A stretch of 5,071 bases of DNA from positions 1 to 5,071 of the forward strand of contig JADYYV010000229.1 in NCBI GenBank assembly GCA_020853455.1, given 5' to 3'. The notes beneath the pieces were generated by a model. It was not told the origin of the DNA and ran no database searches. It saw only the letters and a list, made by a program, of their open reading frames with translations. The DNA comes from Alphaproteobacteria bacterium. GTDB lineage: Bacteria > Pseudomonadota > Alphaproteobacteria > Micavibrionales > UBA2020. This document shows, piece by piece, positions 1 to 5,040 of the stretch (the first letter of the stretch is position 1; the number at the start of each line of letters is the position of its first letter). Position numbers and translations under genes: made by a program.

Positions 1-104
1 ACGGCATGATTTACCAGTCGCCCGTCGATGGCGTGATCCTGCTGCCCGGAAAAAAGGCGCGCATCGGCGAAGAATGGGTTTATTTCGGTGTCGAGAGCAA
101 GTAA
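1..104 (+). CDS. C-terminal end of a possible succinylglutamate desuccinylase/aspartoacylase-family protein (partial)
   Basis: Only the last 33 complete codons lie in the window (first complete codon at base 3, TAA at 102-104). The peptide runs GMIYQSPVDGVILLPGKK and ends EEWVYFGVESK. The pattern of a 'SPVDGVILLP' strand-turn followed by 'GEEW(V)YFG' resembles the C-terminal beta domain of zinc-dependent succinylglutamate desuccinylase/aspartoacylase (AstE/AspA) proteins, where a 'P-x-D-G-v' turn is common. The zinc ligands and catalytic residues would lie upstream, outside the window, so neither activity nor substrate can be judged. A biotinyl/lipoyl-like beta fold with a similar SPxDG turn is the main alternative. 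It is 58 bases from the next gene on the same strand, so co-transcription is likely. The reading frame is well supported; the family call is tentative. Confidence 0.5.
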   Translation, partial: GMIYQSPVDGVILLPGKKARIGEEWVYFGVESK

Positions 105-162
105 CGTCACGACCTGCATCCTGTCATAAGGCGCAGCAACCTTTCAGAGAAAGCGATGCGCC

Positions 163-795
163 ATGAAAAAACTTCCGTTTAAAATGACCAACCGCATCCG
201 CGTGGCGTTGACGCTCGCCTGTCTGGTGGCGGCATGGCTGGTCGCGACGCCGTCGGACACCTGGCATTACCGCATCACGGTCACGCTGCAAACGCAGGAC
301 GGCCCGAAAAGCGGCACGGCCGTGCGCGCCGTTACCATCCATCCCGGCATCGGCCTGACGGGCCTGCCGCCGTCCTTTGACCTGAAGGGCGAAGCGGTGG
401 CGGTCGAAACCGCGCCCGGCGATTACGTCTTTGCCCTGCTGCGCGGCGTGACGCGCGAAACGGATGACGCGGCGCTGACCCTGATGGAGGCGTTTCCTGC
501 AGACAAGAAACAAGGCAGTGCCGTCCTGCAACCCGCGCAATACCCGCTGATGGTACGCTTTGACGGCCTGACGACCCCCAAATCGGTCACGCGCGACCAC
601 ACGTCCGTCAGTGAAATCAAGCTGGAAATCACAAAAGATCCTGTCAGCCGGGGCTTGAACAAGCTGCTGCCGTGGCTGCCCAATTACACGCATCTGCGGC
701 TCGACGGCGGAAACTTCGGCGATGACAGGGCAGAACTGCGCTTCGCCAACAGCCTCAACGCCCGCGATTTTTCATCAGACCCGGAGCATAAATAA
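163..795 (+). CDS. Membrane-anchored protein of unknown function, 210 aa
   Basis: The function is not recognised. Residues 1-12 are basic (MKKLPFKMTNRI) and are followed by one hydrophobic segment at about 13-29, which points to an uncleaved signal anchor or a signal peptide. The rest would then be periplasmic. C20 lies inside the hydrophobic stretch, but the preceding residues (T-L-A) fit a lipobox poorly. The mature part starts with a strand-like segment, WHYRITVTLQTQDGPKSGTAV (34-54), and ends with SEIKLEITKDPVSRGLNKLLPWL, a pattern I associate with uncharacterised alphaproteobacterial proteins ('e-i-T-d-p-V-x-r-g-i-x-k-x-L-P-W-L'); this is memory, not a search. The first ATG is chosen because AGAGAAAG lies about 9 bases before it, while the next in-frame ATG (184) has no ribosome binding site. 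The stop codon overlaps the dehydrogenase ATG by one base (TAATG), so the two genes are almost certainly co-translated. Coding status is strong. Confidence 0.85.
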   Translation: MKKLPFKMTNRIRVALTLACLVAAWLVATPSDTWHYRITVTLQTQDGPKSGTAVRAVTIHPGIGLTGLPPSFDLKGEAVAVETAPGDYVFALLRGVTRETDDAALTLMEAFPADKKQGSAVLQPAQYPLMVRFDGLTTPKSVTRDHTSVSEIKLEITKDPVSRGLNKLLPWLPNYTHLRLDGGNFGDDRAELRFANSLNARDFSSDPEHK

Positions 796-1727
796 TGAAA
801 ATCGGCATTTTCGGTTGCGGCAATGTGGGATCGGCAAGCGCCTATGCCTGCGCGCTGCGCGGCATTGGCACGGAACTGGTGATGGTCGATCAGAACCATG
901 CGCTGGCACAGGCGCAGGCAGAAGACATCCTGCATGCCACGCCCTTTGCCAATCCGGTCGGCGTGCGCGCGGGCGGCGTTGACGATCTTGCGGATGCCGC
1001 CATCGTGATGATCGCGGCGGGCGTCAACCAGAAGCCGGGCGAAACGCGCCTCGACCTGCTGAAACGCAACGGCGATGTTTTTGCCGACATCATCCCGCGC
1101 ATCCGGAAATCGGCGCCCGGCGCGATTTTGCTGAACGCGACCAACCCCGTCGATATCATGACGCATTTCGCCGCGCGGTTTTCGGGCGGCGGCGCGGGGC
1201 GCGTCATCGGCTCGGGCACGATCCTCGATACCGCGCGGTTCCGCACGCTGCTGGCGCAGCATCTGGGCGTATCCTCGCATTCCGTCCATGCCAATGTGCT
1301 GGGCGAGCATGGGGATTCAGAAGTGCTGCATTGGTCGGGCACATCGGTCGGCAATATGCCGCTCTCCGATTTCGCGCGGCAGACCGGCCGGCCGGTGACG
1401 GAGGAAGTGCGCGCCCGCATTGATGAAGGCGTGCGCCGCGCCGCCTATAAAATCATACAGGGAAAGGGCGCGACATGGTACGGCATCGGCAACGGCATGG
1501 CGCGCATCGCGCAGGCGATACTCGACGATGAATCGACCGTGCTGACCTGCTGCGCGCCGATTGAAACCGTCGAAGGCGTCGATGACGTCACGCTGTCCCT
1601 GCCCCGCATCGTGTCTGAAAAAGGCATCAGCCCCGCGCTTTATCCCGCGCTTGACGACGACGAACGCGCCAAGCTGAAGCACAGCGCCCATGTCATCAAG
1701 GAAGCGCTCGCACAGCTCGGGCTGTAA
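795..1727 (+). CDS. ldh: L-lactate dehydrogenase, NAD-dependent (LDH/MDH family), 310 aa
   Basis: This cytosolic enzyme would reversibly reduce pyruvate to L-lactate with NADH. The N-terminal Rossmann fold shows GCGNVG (7-12) and the ribose-binding acidic residue D32 at the end of the second strand. The mobile active-site loop reads NQKPGETR (78-85). Q79 sits where lactate dehydrogenases have Gln102 and malate dehydrogenases have Arg, which decides the substrate call; R85 matches Arg109. N117 of NPVD (Asn140), D145 and R148 of LDTARFR (Asp168 and Arg171), H172 of GEHGD (catalytic His195) and T227 (Thr246) are all present, so the catalytic set is complete. The LDTARFR form is also the one typical of LDH. 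The length of 310 is normal for bacterial LDH. GGAG at 783-786 lies 8 bases before the ATG, and the ATG overlaps the upstream stop, so the start is secure. A related 2-hydroxyacid specificity cannot be excluded from sequence alone. Confidence 0.93.
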   Translation: MKIGIFGCGNVGSASAYACALRGIGTELVMVDQNHALAQAQAEDILHATPFANPVGVRAGGVDDLADAAIVMIAAGVNQKPGETRLDLLKRNGDVFADIIPRIRKSAPGAILLNATNPVDIMTHFAARFSGGGAGRVIGSGTILDTARFRTLLAQHLGVSSHSVHANVLGEHGDSEVLHWSGTSVGNMPLSDFARQTGRPVTEEVRARIDEGVRRAAYKIIQGKGATWYGIGNGMARIAQAILDDESTVLTCCAPIETVEGVDDVTLSLPRIVSEKGISPALYPALDDDERAKLKHSAHVIKEALAQLGL

Positions 1728-1734
1728 CTTTTTT
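1712..1734 (+). terminator. Probable short intrinsic terminator at the end of the LDH operon
   Basis: ACAGC (1712-1716) pairs perfectly with GCTGT (1721-1725) around a TCGG loop. After AAC comes a run of six T (1729-1734). The stem is only 5 bp and overlaps the last LDH codons and stop codon, so termination may be incomplete. The position between two converging genes supports the call. Read on the minus strand, no T-run follows the hairpin, so it would act in one direction only. Confidence 0.45.
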
Positions 1735-1735
1735 A

Positions 1736-2182
1736 TTAAATCCTGAACCAATCACGGATGGGGGTTTTCTTTTCACCCGTATAGGGATGGTCATAGGCGC
1801 GCTTGATAAGCGCCTGCAGGCGGCTGTGATCGGGATTCGCGTTATCGCGCAGGATGTAATCCTCGAAACTGCGTTTAGCGAATTCCTGCGCGGTTTGCGG
1901 CCAGCCGAGGCGCTGCAGCAATTCTTTTTCGCCATCGATCAGTTTTTGCAGCGACGGCAAATGAATGACGGCAAGGCTTTCCATGCCCGCCGCCACCGGA
2001 TCGCCCCACATGCTGTCGCCGATATTGAAATGGCGCACGATGTAACCGGCTTTTGCATTGAACTGCCCCGCCAGCGTCGCGCCATCATGCCCAAGCGCCG
2101 CGATTTCGTGCAAGGTCAGCAACCCCATCGCCTTTGATTTCCCGACCTGCAACAAATGCCCGATATGTGGATGGTTTGCCAT
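1736..2182 (-). CDS. Small soluble protein of unknown function, 148 aa
   Basis: No family is recognised. The protein has no signal peptide or membrane segment. It begins MANHPHIGHLLQVGKSKAMG and looks mostly helical: LTLHEIAALGHDGATLAGQF (22-41) could be a helix-turn-helix-sized pair of helices, but I do not see a convincing DNA-binding signature. Residues 76-112 (PSLQKLIDGEKELLQRLGWP, then QTAQEFAKRSFEDYIL) are also helix-rich. The end is basic and aromatic (TPIRDWFRI). The gene converges on the LDH gene with 8 bases between stop codons. AGG lies about 8-10 bases before the ATG, and a good sigma70-type promoter sits just upstream, so it is probably its own transcription unit. Base composition is intermediate (27 of 60 G+C at 1921-1980). 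The overlapping plus-strand frame at 1787-2137 lacks such signals and is rejected. Confidence 0.75.
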   Translation of the reverse strand: MANHPHIGHLLQVGKSKAMGLLTLHEIAALGHDGATLAGQFNAKAGYIVRHFNIGDSMWGDPVAAGMESLAVIHLPSLQKLIDGEKELLQRLGWPQTAQEFAKRSFEDYILRDNANPDHSRLQALIKRAYDHPYTGEKKTPIRDWFRI

Positions 2183-2204
2183 TCTTTATACCTGTATGGC
2201 CGTA

Positions 2205-2234
2205 TTTATACTCCGCTGTCCCTGCCCGTTTCAA
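2205..2234 (-). promoter_or_regulatory. Candidate sigma70-type promoter for the 148-aa gene
   Basis: On the minus strand TTGAAA (2234-2229) is followed after 18 bp by TATAAA (2210-2205). The hexamers match the consensus at 5 of 6 positions each. Transcription would start near 2198, giving a short leader of about 16 bases before the ATG at 2182. The -35 element directly abuts the T-run of the terminator of the preceding gene, making a compact terminator-promoter junction. Confidence 0.5.
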
Positions 2235-2235
2235 C

Positions 2236-2253
2236 AAAAAAGCCCGCCGGTTT
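2236..2253. repeat. 18-bp direct repeat, copy 1 (terminator arm)
   Basis: The sequence AAAAAAGCCCGCCGGTTT is identical here and at 2871-2888, in the same orientation, 635 bp apart. Each copy forms the T-run, one stem arm and part of the loop of a terminator. The right-hand halves differ (AAGGGCGGGCTTT here, CCCAGCGGGCTTT there), so identity stops in the loop. The two copies bracket the AT-rich gene exactly. Confidence 0.8.
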
Positions 2254-2266
2254 AAGGGCGGGCTTT
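2236..2266 (-). terminator. Intrinsic terminator after the AT-rich 188-aa gene
   Basis: The perfect 10-bp inverted repeat AAAGCCCGCC (2239-2248) / GGCGGGCTTT (2257-2266) encloses an 8-base loop. On the minus strand it is followed by more T (six in a row counting the stem end), then GTTG. It starts about 18 bases after the TAG of the gene at 2284-2850. In the plus direction the stem is followed by TTTATCTTGTTG, a weaker tail, and there is no plus-strand gene nearby to end. Confidence 0.85.
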
Positions 2267-2283
2267 ATCTTGTTGTTAGCACA

Positions 2284-2850
2284 CTATTCGTTATCATCAC
2301 CTCGAAGAAGCTTATCGAGTTCATCAGGTTTAAGATGCTTTTTTAGCTTTTTCTCAACCTCTCTATTATAATCCCTGTCATTCGGATCAGCGCCTTTTTG
2401 TGCTTTTCTTGCGTATTCTTTAACAAAAAGCTGTAAATCAGCGGCTCTTAATGCTCGTTTCTGGTCGATATTGATTTTCTTTTTAGACTTTGTAACCTCA
2501 TCATATCCTCCAGACCACTGATTAATTGCTGTCGAAGGTACGGGAGATTGTACTGATATCCTTAAATGGTGCAATGTTATGCGGAGAATATCTTCGCGAG
2601 ATACATGCTGAAATTGTTCATTTATCTCGTAAGGGAGATTAACATCCGCAGTAACAGTCTGCGTTTCAACGTAAAATAGCTCTGATGGTTGATTTGCCAT
2701 CGAAATATAAATTAACTTTTCACTATTTGTCGCCGCTGCAACGCCGACGGAAAAAAGATCAGTGTCCCAATAATCCTTGATAACAATTTCTTGTCCTAGC
2801 CACTGAGACAACCATTCAGCTAGTTCGATTATAGTTTGGTTCTTTTTCAT
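2284..2850 (-). CDS. AT-rich orphan gene of unknown function, 188 aa, probably acquired
   Basis: No family is recognised with confidence. The protein has no signal peptide or membrane segment. Residues 1-100 look like a compact alpha/beta domain: an N-terminal helix (TIIELAEWLSQWLG, 6-19), then strand-like segments EIVIKDYW, LFSVGVAAA, LIYISM and LFYVETQTV. After a Pro/Ser/Gly-rich linker (101-120) comes a lysine-rich, strongly charged helical tail (122-188) with KSKKK, RALRAADLQLFVKEYARKA, DPNDRDYNREVEKKLKK and the acidic end LLRGDDNE. The small alpha/beta domain would suit an immunity, antitoxin or phage-related protein, but that is inference only. ATG at 2850 is preferred, with GAG five bases upstream; a TTG three codons earlier (2859) has no ribosome binding site. 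G+C is far below the neighbours (23 of 60 at 2461-2520, against 37 of 60 in LDH), with frequent ATA, TTA and AAA codons. No promoter is evident in the 67 bases upstream. Confidence 0.8.
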   Translation of the reverse strand: MKKNQTIIELAEWLSQWLGQEIVIKDYWDTDLFSVGVAAATNSEKLIYISMANQPSELFYVETQTVTADVNLPYEINEQFQHVSREDILRITLHHLRISVQSPVPSTAINQWSGGYDEVTKSKKKINIDQKRALRAADLQLFVKEYARKAQKGADPNDRDYNREVEKKLKKHLKPDELDKLLRGDDNE

Positions 2851-2870
2851 TTTTCTCAATTCAGTTTTTG

Positions 2871-2888
2871 AAAAAAGCCCGCCGGTTT
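2871..2888. repeat. 18-bp direct repeat, copy 2 (terminator arm)
   Basis: Identical to 2236-2253 and in the same orientation. It lies 20 bases upstream of the ATG of the AT-rich gene and forms part of the exporter terminator. Confidence 0.8.
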
Positions 2889-2901
2889 CCCAGCGGGCTT
2901 T
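2871..2901 (-). terminator. Intrinsic terminator after the ABC exporter gene
   Basis: AAAGCCCGC (2874-2882) and GCGGGCTTT (2893-2901) form a perfect 9-bp stem with a 10-base loop. On the minus strand the stem ends in a run of six T before CAAAAACTG. It begins 16 bases after the exporter stop codon (2918-2920). It stands between the exporter and the AT-rich gene, so the latter must rely on read-through or on a promoter I cannot see. Confidence 0.85.
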
Positions 2902-2917
2902 CCTGTTTGTTATTACC

Positions 2918-4777
2918 TTACTCGGCCACGACGATGCGGGGCTTTTTGGGTTCGGTATCGGGGTCGGCGTCGGTCACGAGTTCCAAAGCCTGCATGTCGT
3001 ACAGGGCCTTGTATCTCGAGTCCGGGCGGGCCATCAGGCTGGCGTGGTTGCCTTGCTCGATGATCTCGCCTTTGTCGAACACCAGGATGCGGTCGGCTTT
3101 CTGGATCGTCGAAAGCCTGTGCGCAATCGTGATGGTCGTGCGCCCCTTCATCAGCTCCTCGAGCGCCATCTGGATGTAGTGTTCCGAAATCGAGTCGAGG
3201 CTCGACGTCGCTTCATCCAGAATCAGCACGGGCGCATCCGAGAGGATGGCGCGGGCGATAGCGACCCGCTGGCGCTCGCCGCCCGAAAGTTTCACCCCGC
3301 GCTCGCCCACCAGCGTATCGTAGCCTTTGGGCAGCGTTTCGATGAACTCGTGCGCGAAGGCTTTTTTCGCAGCCGCCACGATTTCCTCCTGCGTCGCGTC
3401 GGGCCGCCCGTAGGCGATGTTTTCCGACAGCGACCGGTGGAACAGCGCCGGTTCCTGCGGCACGAGGGCGACCTGCTTGCGCAAGGACTCCATCGTGACG
3501 CCCGCGACGTCCTGCCCGTCGATCACGATCCGGCCGTCTGTCACGTTATACAGACGCTGGATCAGTTTCACGAAGGTGGACTTGCCCGAGCCCGAAGGCC
3601 CGACGAGTGCCAGCTTTTCTCCCGACGAAATATCTATGCTCATATCCTTATAGATATACTTGTCGGTCGAGGGGTATTTGAAGCCCACGCCCTGGAACGA
3701 TATCAGGTCCCGGCGGCGCGACGGCTTCACGATCAGGGGCTCGGCTTTCGCGTTGTCCTGCACGTCGTCTTCACGCATCCAGAACATCACGATGTCCTCC
3801 ATATCGGCGACCGCGCGTTGCAGGTGGGAGATGTGCATCCCGATATCCCGCAGATAGCCGCCGATGATGAAGAAGGTCGTGATCACCAGCACGATGTCGC
3901 CGGGCGTTGCCTGCCCCGCTTTCCACAGATAGATCGTGGTTGCCACCATGCTGGCCATCATCAGCAGGCGGAAGATCGAGCGGAACGCATCCGCCGACAC
4001 ACCCGTCTGCCACGACCAGATCGCCTTGGCGCGCCAGGTTTCCGCGACTTTCCTGAAAATCGCGTCTTCCCTTGCCTCGGCGCCGAACGATTTCACGCTC
4101 GGGTTGCCCGTGATGATGTCCGCCAGCGTCGCGCCCACTTTGGTGTCGGCATCAGCCGACTGCTTGAAGCGGGGCGCGAGGATCTTGACCGACATCCAGA
4201 TCGACACGGCGCAGTAGATGACGATCATCGTGCCCGCCGCCAGACCCACTAGGGGAAGGCGGAAGCCCAGCATGATCGACATGCCAACCATGATCGTGAC
4301 CGCCGGCAGCAGGCCCATCAGGATCGTGTCTTCGAAGCTGTCGAAGGCCCACATGCCGCGCGTGATCTTGCGCACCGTGCCGCCCGCGAAGGTGTTGGCG
4401 TGCCAGTCGGAACTGAAACGCTGCACCTTGTACAACCCGTCCACCACGATTTTCTGTAGGTTTCGCACCGCGAAACCGTTCCAGAAATAGAGCGACCCCA
4501 CGCGCAGGGCCTGGTGCAGGAACGCCAGCAGGGCAAACGCCCAGAAAGCCGCCCATGCATCATTCCATGCCGCAGTGTCGCCGGGCGCGTGCCCGACCAT
4601 CGCGTCGACGATCCTGCCCGTATAAATGGGCACGATCGCATCCATGCTCACAGAAGTGAGCATCAGCACCGCTGCGCCGACGCCGAACCACTTGTTCGGC
4701 CGCCAGTAGTGCCATGCGAACCGCATGACATCCTTGTAGGATATCTGCCGTTCTTTTTTCTCTTCTTCGTCACTCAT
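2918..4777 (-). CDS. ABC exporter half-transporter, fused membrane and ATPase domains (MsbA/ABCB-like), 619 aa
   Basis: This inner-membrane exporter should work as a homodimer and use ATP to move a lipid, drug, peptide or other hydrophobic substrate; the substrate cannot be read from sequence. After a charged cytosolic start (1-29), about six membrane helices are visible near 31-50, 74-94, 150-170, 174-197, 268-286 and 292-311. The ATPase domain is complete: A-loop tyrosine Y368, Walker A GPSGSGKST (393-401), Q-loop Q441, signature LSGGERQ (497-503), Walker B VLILDEATSSLD (517-528) with catalytic E522, and H-loop H553. The length is typical of the family. The tail after 600 is charged (DADPDTEPKKPR) and probably disordered. 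The ATG at 4777 is the first in the frame, since an in-frame TAA lies 18 bases upstream of it. There is no clear Shine-Dalgarno sequence before it (GCATCAAAGTC). No dedicated substrate-binding or membrane-fusion gene is adjacent. Confidence 0.95.
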   Translation of the reverse strand: MSDEEEKKERQISYKDVMRFAWHYWRPNKWFGVGAAVLMLTSVSMDAIVPIYTGRIVDAMVGHAPGDTAAWNDAWAAFWAFALLAFLHQALRVGSLYFWNGFAVRNLQKIVVDGLYKVQRFSSDWHANTFAGGTVRKITRGMWAFDSFEDTILMGLLPAVTIMVGMSIMLGFRLPLVGLAAGTMIVIYCAVSIWMSVKILAPRFKQSADADTKVGATLADIITGNPSVKSFGAEAREDAIFRKVAETWRAKAIWSWQTGVSADAFRSIFRLLMMASMVATTIYLWKAGQATPGDIVLVITTFFIIGGYLRDIGMHISHLQRAVADMEDIVMFWMREDDVQDNAKAEPLIVKPSRRRDLISFQGVGFKYPSTDKYIYKDMSIDISSGEKLALVGPSGSGKSTFVKLIQRLYNVTDGRIVIDGQDVAGVTMESLRKQVALVPQEPALFHRSLSENIAYGRPDATQEEIVAAAKKAFAHEFIETLPKGYDTLVGERGVKLSGGERQRVAIARAILSDAPVLILDEATSSLDSISEHYIQMALEELMKGRTTITIAHRLSTIQKADRILVFDKGEIIEQGNHASLMARPDSRYKALYDMQALELVTDADPDTEPKKPRIVVAE

Positions 4778-4791
4778 GACTTTGATGCAGG

Positions 4792-4806
4792 GCGTTTATT
4801 AAACGC
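4792..4806. promoter_or_regulatory. Perfect palindrome upstream of the exporter gene, possible operator
   Basis: GCGTTTA (4792-4798) and TAAACGC (4800-4806) are exact reverse complements around a single T. The site ends 14 bases before the exporter ATG. Such a 7-1-7 symmetry in a 5' region suits binding by a dimeric repressor. The alternative is a small mRNA hairpin near the start codon, but a one-base loop would force the central pairs open. No regulator gene is present in the window. Confidence 0.4.
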
Positions 4807-4917
4807 ACCCGCGTTCCCTTTGTTAAAGACCGTTACGGATCCAGACCAACTGCCGCCACGTTAAAATGGCATAGAGGCAAGTCGAGCTTTGTCAGTTCTA
4901 GAGCTTTAGATATCAGT

Positions 4918-4975
4918 GGAGGCTTGAGAAGTTCTCCGGCTGAGACCTGGACCGTTTAGTTCTTCCAGGCGCCGG
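4918..4975. other. Two adjacent hairpins, possible structured leader or small RNA
   Basis: Hairpin A pairs GGAG (4918-4921) with CTCC (4934-4937), continued by CTT (4923-4925) with AAG (4929-4931) around a GAG loop. Hairpin B pairs CCGGC (4936-4940) with GCCGG (4971-4975) and, inside a small bulge, CCTGGA (4946-4951) with TCCAGG (4964-4969) around a 12-base loop. A and B share bases 4936-4937, so their outermost pairs compete. The similar words CCGGCTGAGAC (4936-4946) and CCGGTTGAGAC (4972-4982) form an imperfect direct repeat with 36-base spacing. Stems this short can arise by chance, and the transcribed strand is unknown. Confidence 0.25.
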
Positions 4976-4983
4976 TTGAGACA

Positions 4984-5040
4984 TTACGTCGTCAGCGAAG
5001 GCCCGGAAATGATGTTGAAAATACTGATGTGTTCATTCAT
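4984..5040 (-). other. Very short ORF (18 codons) behind a GGAGG, possible leader peptide
   Basis: On the minus strand GGAGG (5047-5043) is followed by ATG at 5040, encoding MNEHISIFNIISGPSLTT. A second ATG at 5036, in another frame, has better spacing (6 bases) and encodes 14 residues (MNTSVFSTSFPGLR). The stop of the 18-codon frame overlaps a further ATG (TAATG at 4984), which opens a 23-codon frame rich in Arg, Ser and Pro. The next real gene in this direction is the exporter, about 200 bases on. Coding is uncertain because the ORF is tiny and nothing confirms that it is transcribed. Confidence 0.2.

Noticed and set aside
211..225. C20 of the 210-aa protein as a lipoprotein lipidation site
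   Set aside because: The residues before it (T-L-A) fit the lipobox poorly, and the hydrophobic stretch continues for nine residues after the cysteine, which favours a membrane anchor.
124..1420. Several long minus-strand frames across the 210-aa and LDH genes
   Set aside because: They overlap a secure operon, and their translations are Arg/Ala-rich without motifs. The G+C-rich third positions of the real genes keep the opposite frames open.
1799..1834. Inverted repeats GCGCTT/AAGCGC and CGCCTGCAGGCG
   Set aside because: They lie inside the coding region of the 148-aa gene, have no T-run, and are of the size expected by chance in this composition.
1787..2137. A 116-codon plus-strand frame opposite the 148-aa gene
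   Set aside because: It has no ribosome binding site or promoter, and its composition is shadow-like. The minus-strand frame has a promoter and a start context.
3044..4252. A 402-codon open frame on the plus strand opposite the exporter gene
   Set aside because: It is antisense to a gene with every ABC motif intact. Its translation is rich in Arg, His and Asp with no recognisable domain, as expected for a shadow frame in G+C-rich DNA.
4936..4946. CTGAGA within CCGGCTGAGAC as a thiamine pyrophosphate riboswitch core
   Set aside because: The other conserved parts of that riboswitch (the upstream GGGGTGC-like strand and the downstream ACCTGA and CCAGCG segments) are absent.
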